A DNA stretch of 64,000 nt from Limosilactobacillus mucosae DSM 13345 (GTDB lineage: Bacteria; Bacillota; Bacilli; Lactobacillales; Lactobacillaceae): NCBI RefSeq assembly GCF_001436025.1, contig NZ_AZEQ01000011.1:23532-87531 (forward strand). The letters run 5' to 3'. Positions 25,489 to 34,380 of the stretch are shown in pieces. Position numbers and translations under genes: made by a program. Below the pieces are notes generated by a model that saw nothing but the letters and a program-made list of their open reading frames with translations, ran no database searches and had not been told where the DNA came from. Position 1 is the stretch's first letter, and every line of letters begins with the position of its first letter.

Positions 25489-26490
25489 TTAGTCTTCAAC
25501 CGGTTTAACTTCCGGCATGTTGTAGAGATAGTGAATCGATTCGTGATTATGAATGCTTGCAACGGCGCCGGCCAACAGATCAGCAATCGACAGCCGCACC
25601 AGCTTATCGATCCGTTTTTCTGCCGGCAGATCGATCGTATCGGTAACCACCATGTTTTTAACGGCTGAGTTTTGAATCCGTTCAACAGCGCCTTTTGATA
25701 AGACTGCATGCGTGGCAACGCCATAGACCTCTTTGGCACCACAGCTCTTGAGCAGTTCTGCTGAGTTGGCAACTCGGACGCCGGTATCAACGATGTCGTC
25801 AACTACCAGGGCCGTCTTATTGGCAACGTCCCCAATGATTGAGGTTGGCGTTTCCGTAGTTTTGGTGCCGCGCTGCTGTTCAAGATTACGATTATCAATA
25901 ATGGCAATCGGCGTCCCCAAAAATTCAGCAAAGCGCCGTGCCAGCGTAACCCCAGCATGATCTGGTGCTACAATGACCGTATTTTCCAAGTCAAGATCAC
26001 TTTGCGCAAAGTAGGAAGCCAAAATTGGTGCAGCCTGCAGGTGATCAACCGGAATATCAAAGAAGCCTTGCAGCTGTGGTGCATGGAAGTCAATCGCAAT
26101 CAAGCGGTCAATTTGATCCATCTCCAACAGGTTGGCAATCAGCTTGGCCGTGATCGGTTCCCGACTGCGGGCTTTTCGATCTTGACGAGCATAGCCATAG
26201 TAAGGCATGATCACGTTGATTTTTGCCGCACTAGCCCGCCGCAAGGCATCGACCATGATCAAAAGCTCCATCAGATTGGTGTTAACCGGCTGAGAAACGG
26301 ATTGCAAAACATATACTTCGCGACCACGAACGCTTTCGTTGATGGTAATCGAGATTTCGCCATCCGCAAAGTGCGTAATCGTAGCATCCGACAGCGGCAA
26401 TCCTAATTTTTCAGACAATCGCCGTGCCAGTGGCTGATTGGAGTTCAGCGCAAACAGACGAACGTTTTCTGCATTTTCAATCTTGCTCAT
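25489..26490 (-). CDS. prs: Ribose-phosphate pyrophosphokinase
   Basis: Makes PRPP from ribose 5-phosphate and ATP for nucleotide, His and Trp synthesis. The 333-residue product has the FADGE motif, PYYGYARQDRKARSREP (ATP and regulatory region, residues 103-119), and the PRPP-binding VVDDIVDTG motif near residue 233. Length fits the class I bacterial enzyme with a short extra C-terminus. It has its own promoter and a terminator, so it is monocistronic. ATG with GGAGGATTTAA upstream. A second prs copy elsewhere, common in lactobacilli, cannot be judged here. Confidence 0.97.
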   Translation of the reverse strand: MSKIENAENVRLFALNSNQPLARRLSEKLGLPLSDATITHFADGEISITINESVRGREVYVLQSVSQPVNTNLMELLIMVDALRRASAAKINVIMPYYGYARQDRKARSREPITAKLIANLLEMDQIDRLIAIDFHAPQLQGFFDIPVDHLQAAPILASYFAQSDLDLENTVIVAPDHAGVTLARRFAEFLGTPIAIIDNRNLEQQRGTKTTETPTSIIGDVANKTALVVDDIVDTGVRVANSAELLKSCGAKEVYGVATHAVLSKGAVERIQNSAVKNMVVTDTIDLPAEKRIDKLVRLSIADLLAGAVASIHNHESIHYLYNMPEVKPVED

Positions 26491-26527
26491 TTAAATCCTC
26501 CACGCAATTATGTTAAACATTAAGAAT

Positions 26528-26556
26528 ATTATCGCAACAAATCCCTTGTTGTGCAA
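26528..26556 (-). promoter_or_regulatory. prs promoter
   Basis: TTGCAC (26551-26556), 17 bp, GATAAT (26528-26533) on the minus strand. The spacer contains the small inverted repeat ACAA-TTGT. No PurR box is seen. Confidence 0.65.
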
Positions 26557-26568
26557 GCCGTATCTGAT

Positions 26569-29067
26569 TTAATCGTCATTAGGCGTAACGTTTTGCATTC
26601 CAATCATCGGGTCAATCGCCTCTTGTTCAATCAGCCGTGCAGTCAAACGATCTGGCAACTGTGCGGCTGGCTGCGGCTGGGCCTGAGGATCGCTATTTTG
26701 GTGATGATGCTTTAAAAAATCAATTGCTTCTGCTTTAGGAACGTTGGCAAACAGATTGATTCCCTCATCATCACTGACCGGCTCGGGTGCCCGATAAAAA
26801 TCTGGCTGCTGCCAAACCTTGAGCAGGCGATCAGGCAGCATCGTGTGTCGAGCCAGGGGCGGCTGCTGGATACAATCCTGAAAAGCTTCTGGCTGACCAA
26901 GCAGCAGCAGGAAATCAGTCGCCCGTGTGACTCCCGTATACAGCAGATTACGCTGGTACATCAAGCGGTAGTTGGCCAGCATCAATAGGATCACCATTTT
27001 AAACTGACTCCCCTGTGATTTATGAATCGTTACACAGTACGCCAGCTGTAGATTGGCCAATTCTTTGCGATTATAGCTAACCTCGTTGTCATTGTTAAAA
27101 CGGACGGTTACCTTGAGCGGCTTTTTGGCTGATTTAGTCTGTGGAGCATTGTCGCCTCCTTCAATCGCGGCAATGATTCCCATGTCGCCATTATAGACGT
27201 TGTTGCTTGGGTCGTTGACTGTTTGAATTACCTTATCGCCTTTACGAAAAACCGTCTCACCAAATTTAACCTCCTGCCGATTTGGACTGGCGGGATTCAA
27301 ATGATCCTGTAGATTGCGGTTTTGCTGGTCAATGCCGGCAATTCCCTTATGCATTGGGATCAAGACCTGCACGTTCATTAGATCACATCCCGGCTGGCTT
27401 AGTCCCCAATCCATCAGCTGATTGATAAACCGGCCAGCATTTTGAGCATCAGTTGGAATAAACGAGCGATCCGGCAAGGCCTGCTTAAACAAATCAGCTG
27501 GTACCTGGCCTTCATTGATGCTTTTTGACAGCGGAATGATCGTTGATTTAGCTGACTGACGATGAATCTGCGTCAAGCGAACCTGCGGCAGTTGGGCAAA
27601 GCTTAAAAGATCCCGAAAAACCTGTCCTGGACCAACTGACGGCAATTGATCCTGATCACCAACCAAAACCACATGCATCGTTTGAGGAATCGCGGCGACT
27701 AAAGTCTTAAACAGCAATGTGTCAACCATCGACATCTCATCAACGATCAGCAGACTGCCTTTCAAACGGCTAGCTGTCATTTTAGATGGCGTTTCTTGGC
27801 CAGTCAGTCCCAATAGATGGTGAATCGTGCTGGCTGGCATCTTGGTTGCAGCCGCCATTTGCTGGGCAGCTCGACCGGTTGGCGCCGCTAAAATGATTTC
27901 TTCATCATCAACACCATGCAGCTGAGCAAAGCTGTTAACGATCCCCCGAATAATGGTCGTCTTCCCTGTCCCTGGTCCTCCAGTAAGTAAAAGCACCTTG
28001 GATTCAAGCGCCATTTTGATTGCTTTTTTCTGCTGCTGGTCATAATCGATCCGGGCTGCCTTTTCTGCAGTCTGGACGGCCTCATCAACCCGTTTTTCGT
28101 CAACTTTGGCTTCAGTAAACAAAATTCGATGCAGATGCTCAGCAATCAGCCATTCGGAATTATACAAGAAGCGTGGATAGATATGTTCGGCATCCTCAGC
28201 CTGCAGTTGATGGGTTTTAATCAGCTCAGCCAGCTCGTTTTCAAACAGCGCTGCATCGGATACGTTGCCCAGCTGACCCATTGCACGTGCGATCAGTGTC
28301 TTTTGACTGACATAGGTAGCACCTTGATTCATAGTTTCTTGATTTAAGACTTCCAATAAGGCTGCCGCAATTCGCCGCGGATCATCTGGTGCAATTCCCA
28401 AGACCCCGGCAGCAAAGTCCGCCCGACCAAAACCGATGCGATCAATATCCAAAACCAGTTGATAGGGATTCTCTTTGATGACCTTCATCGTATCCGCACC
28501 GTATTTATTAATGATCCGCTCACTGAGACGATCCTTAAAACCGAGTTTGGCCAGCCATTCTACAAGTTCATCATTCATTTGGTGCTCATCATGGCGGGCA
28601 TTGAAATAATCAGCAGCCAGCTTGCGATCAGCCTCATTAGAAATCTTGATCTTCTCCAGTCGCTTAGGATCATCAACGGTTTTGGCGACCGCTTTTTTGC
28701 CAAACTTCTTAAACAAGCGGTGGCTGATCTCGGCCGCATCCGTAACCGCAATCCCAGCCTGGTTTAAGGTCCCAGTCAGCTCATCTTCTGACTGCGGTAG
28801 GGCAATCTGACATCTCGCAGCCTCGAATTGCCGGCCATAATTGGCATTGTCGACCAGCCGACCGGTAAATTCGTACATTTGGTGTTTTTTAATGTCTCCC
28901 AGTGGTCCCTTGACCGTAATCTCCATTTCTGACCAGGGAAAACTGGCCTCTTCCACATCAACTACGCAGATACGAAAAGCTCTGGGTCCTTCTTCTTTAG
29001 CAAACTTGATAAAATTAACCGTCCCCCGCAGACTCTCTTTAGCTGATGCGCTTTTACTCTTGGCCAT
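26569..29067 (-). CDS. recD2: RecD2-type ATP-dependent DNA helicase
   Basis: A 5'-3' superfamily 1B helicase that acts in DNA repair without RecBC. The 832-residue product has an N-terminal OB-like domain (about 10-95), helix-hairpin-helix region (about 150-260), Walker A LTGGPGTGKTTIIRG near residue 355, DEMSMVDTLL (motif II) near 445, and VTIHKSQGSQF (motif VI region) near 690. The C-terminal 80 residues are Gln/Pro-rich and variable. Start ATG with GGGAGG upstream; it overlaps the small upstream gene by 14 bases. Part of a his-phosphatase, TPR, OB, recD2 operon. Confidence 0.96.
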   Translation of the reverse strand: MAKSKSASAKESLRGTVNFIKFAKEEGPRAFRICVVDVEEASFPWSEMEITVKGPLGDIKKHQMYEFTGRLVDNANYGRQFEAARCQIALPQSEDELTGTLNQAGIAVTDAAEISHRLFKKFGKKAVAKTVDDPKRLEKIKISNEADRKLAADYFNARHDEHQMNDELVEWLAKLGFKDRLSERIINKYGADTMKVIKENPYQLVLDIDRIGFGRADFAAGVLGIAPDDPRRIAAALLEVLNQETMNQGATYVSQKTLIARAMGQLGNVSDAALFENELAELIKTHQLQAEDAEHIYPRFLYNSEWLIAEHLHRILFTEAKVDEKRVDEAVQTAEKAARIDYDQQQKKAIKMALESKVLLLTGGPGTGKTTIIRGIVNSFAQLHGVDDEEIILAAPTGRAAQQMAAATKMPASTIHHLLGLTGQETPSKMTASRLKGSLLIVDEMSMVDTLLFKTLVAAIPQTMHVVLVGDQDQLPSVGPGQVFRDLLSFAQLPQVRLTQIHRQSAKSTIIPLSKSINEGQVPADLFKQALPDRSFIPTDAQNAGRFINQLMDWGLSQPGCDLMNVQVLIPMHKGIAGIDQQNRNLQDHLNPASPNRQEVKFGETVFRKGDKVIQTVNDPSNNVYNGDMGIIAAIEGGDNAPQTKSAKKPLKVTVRFNNDNEVSYNRKELANLQLAYCVTIHKSQGSQFKMVILLMLANYRLMYQRNLLYTGVTRATDFLLLLGQPEAFQDCIQQPPLARHTMLPDRLLKVWQQPDFYRAPEPVSDDEGINLFANVPKAEAIDFLKHHHQNSDPQAQPQPAAQLPDRLTARLIEQEAIDPMIGMQNVTPNDD

Positions 29068-29347
29068 GCAAATCCTCCCTTACTTCCTGGTAGTCGACGG
29101 CACGAAACTGATTGCCAAAACGGGCGCGCGTCTGCCAGTAGCCAATGAAGCGATAGGCCTGACCGACTTTAAGCTGACCAAAGCGTCCAACCACGGTAAT
29201 CTCAGCCTGCTTCTTGACAAACGGCGCTTCTAAAACCTGCACGTATAAGACTTGATAAAAACTGTTCGGCGCAACAAAAGCCGCCCGACGCAGAACGCCG
29301 ATAAATGACGTTGCTGCCGGACGGCTATTTTTTTGAGCAGCAATCAT
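29054..29347 (-). CDS. Small OB-like protein resembling the RecD2 N-terminal domain
   Basis: A 97-residue protein whose core (ITVVGRFGQLKVGQAYRF, then ARFGNQFRAVDYQ) aligns with the N-terminal OB-like domain of the adjacent RecD2 (ITVKGPLGDIKKHQMYEF, then ANYGRQFEAARCQ) without large gaps. It therefore looks like a duplicated, stand-alone copy of that domain. It overlaps the TPR gene by four bases (ATGA) and recD2 by 14, so all three are translationally coupled. No helicase motifs. It might bind DNA or modulate RecD2; that is inference. Confidence 0.8.
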   Translation of the reverse strand: MIAAQKNSRPAATSFIGVLRRAAFVAPNSFYQVLYVQVLEAPFVKKQAEITVVGRFGQLKVGQAYRFIGYWQTRARFGNQFRAVDYQEVREDLHGQE

Positions 29348-30030
29348 TTATCTTGACCAGATTGCTTTTGCAAAAAGTGCTCAATATCTGAAATACGTTT
29401 TTCGCTTTGTGCATAATAGTCTGGATCAAGCTGCTGTGACTGATTCAGGTAATCCTGGTAAGGCTCGCCTAAGACCATTGCCACCAGTCCTCGGTTGAAC
29501 TGCGTATCAGCACGGCCTGGGTGACGCTTTAAGATCAGGTCATAGTAGTTTTTAGCCTGTTTAAACTCGCCCAGTGCCAATAACGAATCCCCAATTGCCT
29601 GATTGATTTCAGGATCTTGCGGACGCAGATCATGAGCCGTCAAACCATATGCCACCGCCTGCTGATAGTTTTTCTGCTTCATGTAGCTTTGCGCAAGCAT
29701 CAAATAAGAATCGGCCTTCAGTTTGGCATCATCGATTTTATTGTACTGCTTGATTGCTTCATTGGTCTTGCCGACTGAGTAATAGACGTTGCCCAAGCCA
29801 TAGTTTAACAGGTTGACGGCTTTGGCATCATTTTTCTTTTCAAAGATGCCCAAAGCCTTCATAAACAGCTCTTCTGCCTGCTCAAAGTCGTTAAGACGCG
29901 TCAAGAGTGCACCCAGGTCATAGTAATTGTTGAATTTGTCTGGTTCTTCATCGATTGCCATTACCAAGCGGTGAACCAGCTTTTGAGTCTGTTTTTTCTG
30001 TTCTTCGCGATTGATTTCTTGGTTGCTCAT
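29344..30030 (-). CDS. TPR repeat protein
   Basis: A 228-residue soluble protein with at least four tetratricopeptide-type repeats: NNYYDLGALLTRLNDFEQAEELF, then AVNLLNYGLGNVYYSVG, DSYLMLAQSYMKQKNYQQAV and EINQAIGDSLLALGEFKQAK regions. Such arrays form scaffolds for protein binding. A TPR gene between mnmA and recD2 is a common arrangement in lactobacilli, but its role is not known to me. Start ATG at 30030 with GGGGTG six bases upstream; a GTG at 30039 overlaps this site and is rejected. Confidence 0.85.
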   Translation of the reverse strand: MSNQEINREEQKKQTQKLVHRLVMAIDEEPDKFNNYYDLGALLTRLNDFEQAEELFMKALGIFEKKNDAKAVNLLNYGLGNVYYSVGKTNEAIKQYNKIDDAKLKADSYLMLAQSYMKQKNYQQAVAYGLTAHDLRPQDPEINQAIGDSLLALGEFKQAKNYYDLILKRHPGRADTQFNRGLVAMVLGEPYQDYLNQSQQLDPDYYAQSEKRISDIEHFLQKQSGQDK

Positions 30031-30043
30031 ATTATTCACCCCA

Positions 30044-30703
30044 TTAAATCGTATCAGTCGGATCTAGATGTTCTTTATGCAGATAAGTGGTATCGTTCCA
30101 TTTTTCCAATTCAAAATGCTCAGCATCATCGGTTCTCAAAATCGTAGTCGATGTATTGCTAAGTCCGCCACGATCCTTTAGATGGGCCATTGGAACTGCA
30201 AGCAGGCCATTAATGGCGGCATTTAAAGCGGCCCCATGGGAAACGATCAATAGATTTTGATTGCCGGAATAGCAGCGTGCGTACTCTTTAACGGCCTGAC
30301 CAACCCGAGCAATCACCTCAGGAAAACTCTCGCTTTGCACGATCGAGGCATCATAGCGATCAGGATGATGTCGAAAACTGTCCAAAACCGCGGGCCACTT
30401 TTCAGCAACGGCGCTGAAATGCATTCCTTCCATCAGTCCCAGATCAAATTCACGCAGCCGACTGTCAATCGTAAACGGCACCGTCTGCTCCAGATTGTCA
30501 AGCAGCGTCATTGCCGTAACGCGGGCTCGTTTAAGCGGACTAGCATAAACATGAGCAAAAGCGGTGTTATTTAATGATTTCGCTAACAACTCAATTTCTT
30601 GATAACTGCTTTTCAAGAGCGGTGAATCGCCATGGGCACCTTGATAGCGCGATTGGAGGTTCCACTGAGTCTTACCATGTCTGATAAAATAGATCCTTGT
30701 CAT
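30044..30703 (-). CDS. Histidine phosphatase family protein
   Basis: A 219-residue member of the phosphoglycerate mutase-like clade. Seen: catalytic RHGKT at residues 8-12, a second Arg in SPLKRAR near residue 60, and the catalytic HGA (VSHGAALNA) near residue 155. The family includes phosphatases for many small substrates; nothing here fixes the substrate. First gene of the operon that continues with the TPR protein 14 bases downstream. ATG with TTGGAAGAG upstream. Confidence 0.9.
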   Translation of the reverse strand: MTRIYFIRHGKTQWNLQSRYQGAHGDSPLLKSSYQEIELLAKSLNNTAFAHVYASPLKRARVTAMTLLDNLEQTVPFTIDSRLREFDLGLMEGMHFSAVAEKWPAVLDSFRHHPDRYDASIVQSESFPEVIARVGQAVKEYARCYSGNQNLLIVSHGAALNAAINGLLAVPMAHLKDRGGLSNTSTTILRTDDAEHFELEKWNDTTYLHKEHLDPTDTI

Positions 30704-30830
30704 TTTTCTCTTCCAAATGTCTGCCTTTTTTGATGTGTCTGCTTATATGATACCAAAAATAACTGGGAGATAACCAATATTTATCATTATAAATATAAAT
30801 AAAGATATCATTAAAGTACTCAATGATAGC

Positions 30831-30861
30831 AAAAAACCGCTCGCGGGTAACTGCAAGCGGC
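30831..30861 (-). terminator. mnmA terminator
   Basis: CCGCT-GC and GC-AGCGG arms (one mismatch) with an 8-base loop, followed on the minus strand by six T; 21 bases after the mnmA stop. Confidence 0.85.
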
Positions 30862-30881
30862 TCTGTCAAAGACAGTCTTGA

Positions 30882-32051
<1,170 letters not shown>

Positions 32052-32126
32052 CTACGAGTGAAGGTCGCGTGTTCACAGTGTTTTTCATTGTAACAAAGAC
32101 ACGCCCGGTTTGACCAGTAAAAAACA

Positions 32127-32471
32127 TTATTGACGATCAAAGATATGCCGCTCGACCATTTCATTCAAGATGAAGTGATACTGAGTCGTCAATTCATCAG
32201 CACGCGGATGCCTAAAAATGTTGACTTCACGAAAGCCGTTGGTATTGACGGTTTCCATTTTAAAACCAGTCATTTCTGGATTGATGCGAATCTTCAAACG
32301 AGCAACTGGTTTGAATGGATTTTGCCGATCCAGGCTGCCTAAGTAGGTATAGACGCCCCGCGCTGACTGTTCAAATCCTAGATCAAGCAGCGTGTATTTT
32401 TTTATCTCCGGGCTGATTGAATATGTGTCAGTATCGCCGGGAAGCTTTAGCTTAGAAACGAATTCAGCCAT
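32127..32471 (-). CDS. DUF1831 family protein
   Basis: A 114-residue cytoplasmic protein found in lactic acid bacteria next to mnmA, where it is often adjacent to a cysteine desulfurase gene. Seen: KLPGDTDTYSISPEIKKYTL near the N-terminus and VNTNGFREVNIFRHP near residue 75. No catalytic motif visible. AGGAGGG before the ATG; it starts one base after the mtnN stop, so it is co-translated with mtnN. A role in sulfur transfer is plausible only by context. Confidence 0.85.
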   Translation of the reverse strand: MAEFVSKLKLPGDTDTYSISPEIKKYTLLDLGFEQSARGVYTYLGSLDRQNPFKPVARLKIRINPEMTGFKMETVNTNGFREVNIFRHPRADELTTQYHFILNEMVERHIFDRQ

Positions 32472-32472
32472 C

Positions 32473-33177
32473 TTATCCCTCCTGAGCGTTTAGATCGCTA
32501 AACAGCTGCAAAAGCATCTTAGCTGAGCGCTTACCGGCTTCGATGATAAACTCATCAAATGAGACATTGGCCTTTTCATCACCAGTATCAGACATTGCCC
32601 GCACAACAACGTAAGGAAGCTTGTGATCACAGGCTACCTGTCCCACAGCAGCGCCCTCCATTTCAGCGGACAGAGCATCTGGGAAGTGCTGCTTGATCTT
32701 GGCAATCGCAGCCTGACTGGCAACAAATTGATCACCCGAAACGATCAGGCCGCGCTTGACGTTCAAGCCAGTCTTTTCACCCGCCGTCATCAAGGCACTG
32801 CCCCATTGCTGTGAGGCTTTGAAACGAGGCGTTTTTTGCGGCAGCTGGCCGTATTCATAGCCAAAAGCAGTCGCGTCAACATCATGATAGGCCGTCTCTG
32901 AAGAAACCACCACATCGCCAACATGCAGGCCTTCGCCAATCCCGCCAGCTGAACCAGAATTGATAATGACGTCAACGGCAAAGTCCACTGCCAAATGCTC
33001 AGCAGTAATCGCAGCCTCAACCTTGCCGATCCCAGATTCAACCAGTACGACGTCTTGACCATCAATTTGACCGGCAAAGTACTCTTTATCGCCCAGCGTC
33101 TTGGTCCGATTATTTTTTAGAGCTGCCTTTAGTTCCTTAATCTCCTCTTGCATCGCACAAATAATTCCAAACTTCAT
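32473..33177 (-). CDS. mtnN: 5'-methylthioadenosine/S-adenosylhomocysteine nucleosidase
   Basis: Cleaves methylthioadenosine and S-adenosylhomocysteine, recycling methyl-donor by-products and feeding LuxS. The 234-residue product has GSAGGIGEGLHVGDVV near residue 76, MEGAAVGQVA near residue 173 and SDTGDEKANVSFDEF near 198, with the catalytic Asp in SDTGD. Full length. It is in one operon with the small membrane protein and nudF upstream and DUF1831 downstream. Confidence 0.96.
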   Translation of the reverse strand: MKFGIICAMQEEIKELKAALKNNRTKTLGDKEYFAGQIDGQDVVLVESGIGKVEAAITAEHLAVDFAVDVIINSGSAGGIGEGLHVGDVVVSSETAYHDVDATAFGYEYGQLPQKTPRFKASQQWGSALMTAGEKTGLNVKRGLIVSGDQFVASQAAIAKIKQHFPDALSAEMEGAAVGQVACDHKLPYVVVRAMSDTGDEKANVSFDEFIIEAGKRSAKMLLQLFSDLNAQEG

Positions 33178-33193
33178 TAAGATCTTCCTTCCA

Positions 33194-33469
33194 TCAACCT
33201 ACAAAAAACAAAATTAGATAGACGACGATAATCGCCAGACTAAGCCCTAGAATTGCCCAATTCAGCCGGCGCTTTAAACGAGCAGTCTTTTCTTCAGCCA
33301 GCTGCTGTGCTTGAGCCTTTTTTACCGTTTGGCGCGGTTGCAGCGGCGTTGGCTCACTGACATCATCAAGCGGTGGTTCAGGATTTTCCTGAATTTGCTG
33401 CTGCTGTTTTTGCCATTCACGATACTGCTGGCGCGTCATTTTTTCTGGATCAATCTGCTGATTTTTCAT
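33194..33469 (-). CDS. Small single-pass membrane protein
   Basis: A 91-residue protein with a charged, Gln-rich cytoplasmic N-terminus (TRQQYREWQKQQQQIQ) and one C-terminal membrane helix (WAILGLSLAIIVVYLILFF). No signal peptide or known domain. It overlaps the nudF 3' end by 20 bases and precedes mtnN by 16, so it is part of that operon. Function unknown; small proteins of this shape occur between nudF and mtnN in lactobacilli. Confidence 0.8.
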   Translation of the reverse strand: MKNQQIDPEKMTRQQYREWQKQQQQIQENPEPPLDDVSEPTPLQPRQTVKKAQAQQLAEEKTARLKRRLNWAILGLSLAIIVVYLILFFVG

Positions 33470-34034
33470 TATTTTCCTTTAATTTCTGGGCCAATGTCTG
33501 CGCCTGCCAATAATAAACCGCTACGATCGTCTTGGAGTCTTGAATCTCACCATTGGCAATCATCTGCAGAGCCTCCTCAAGACTGAAGCGGTAGAGCTTG
33601 ATGTCTTCATCTTGGTCTTGCGGCAGGGCACGTTCAACCGGTTTGAGGCCCTTAGCCAGATAAAGCGTCAAGAATTCATCGCAAAAGCCTACGGAACTGT
33701 AAAAAGACGTAATCTTGGTCAATTTATCAGCTTTAAGGCGCGTTTCTTCGTTCAGCTCACGAACGGCCGCGTGTCTTGCATCGCCGTGATCGCGTTCATC
33801 CAGCTTGCCGGCCGGAATTTCCCATGTAATATTCTGCACTGGGGCTCGCCACTGTTTTTCTAAAATCATCTTCTGATCATCATCAATTACCAACAAAGCA
33901 ATTGCCGGGGCATGACGCACGATCTCACGCACAGCAGTATTTCCCTGCGGTGTTTTGACGTGCTGAAGCTCAACGTCGACTACATGGCCTTTGAAGACCG
34001 TCTGTCGATCAATCGTTTTTTCTTCTAGATCCAT
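33450..34034 (-). CDS. nudF: Nudix hydrolase, ADP-ribose pyrophosphatase type
   Basis: Hydrolyses ADP-ribose to AMP and ribose 5-phosphate. The 194-residue product has the upstream EKQWRAPV and WEIPAGKLDE segments of the NudF group and a Nudix helix with the catalytic RELNEET. Two details differ from the consensus GX5EX7REUXEEXGU: the segment before RE is two residues longer (DERDHGDARHAAV), and the final Gly is Arg. The essential REXXEE core is kept. ATG follows the cold-shock gene by 15 bases. Confidence 0.92.
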   Translation of the reverse strand: MDLEEKTIDRQTVFKGHVVDVELQHVKTPQGNTAVREIVRHAPAIALLVIDDDQKMILEKQWRAPVQNITWEIPAGKLDERDHGDARHAAVRELNEETRLKADKLTKITSFYSSVGFCDEFLTLYLAKGLKPVERALPQDQDEDIKLYRFSLEEALQMIANGEIQDSKTIVAVYYWQAQTLAQKLKENNEKSAD

Positions 34035-34049
34035 TGTCGTCCCTCATTT

Positions 34050-34259
34050 CTAAAAATTATCCAATGGTCGAACATGAGCAGCTTGCGGCCCTTTTCTTCC
34101 CTGTACGACGACTAAGGAAACCAGCTGTCCGGGCTTTAGCTCACGATGGCCGCTGCCTTCAATGCCATTAAAGTGAACAAAGACATCTGGCTCGTTTTCA
34201 ATTTCAATAAAGCCCCAGCCTTTTTGGGCATCAAAATTTTTTACGCGTCCTTTTAGCAA
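34050..34259 (-). CDS. Cold-shock domain protein, TTG start
   Basis: A 69-residue single-stranded nucleic acid-binding protein of the CspA family, probably an RNA chaperone. Seen: RNP1 (KGWGFIEI) and RNP2 (DVFVHF) motifs in the right order. The start is TTG at 34259 with AGGTGA six bases upstream, giving the canonical MLKGRVKNFD; longer readings from upstream GTG codons lack a suitable site. It is somewhat divergent from the usual CspA pattern (for example WGFI, SGHRELKPGQLVSL). First gene of a unit continuing into nudF. Confidence 0.9.
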   Translation of the reverse strand: MLKGRVKNFDAQKGWGFIEIENEPDVFVHFNGIEGSGHRELKPGQLVSLVVVQGRKGPQAAHVRPLDNF

Positions 34260-34283
34260 TTTTTTCACCTGCCATTTCACTGC

Positions 34284-34324
34284 AAAATAAAAATGCATCA
34301 AACAGTTAAATGCTGCTTGATACA
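34284..34324 (-). terminator. Hairpin with T-rich tail between ileS and the cold-shock gene
   Basis: TGTATCAAGCAG and CTGTTTGATGCA arms form a 12-bp stem with one G-T and one mismatch, followed by TTTTTATTTT on the minus strand. It is 57 bases after the ileS stop, so it may end ileS transcription, but it is also only 25 bases before the cold-shock start codon, downstream of the best promoter candidate (TTGACC, 16 bp, TAATAA at 34337-34364). Confidence 0.65.
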
Positions 34325-34380
34325 TTTTACACCGTTTATTAAACCTTGTCTTTAACCGGTCAATAAAGGTTCGTTTAAGA

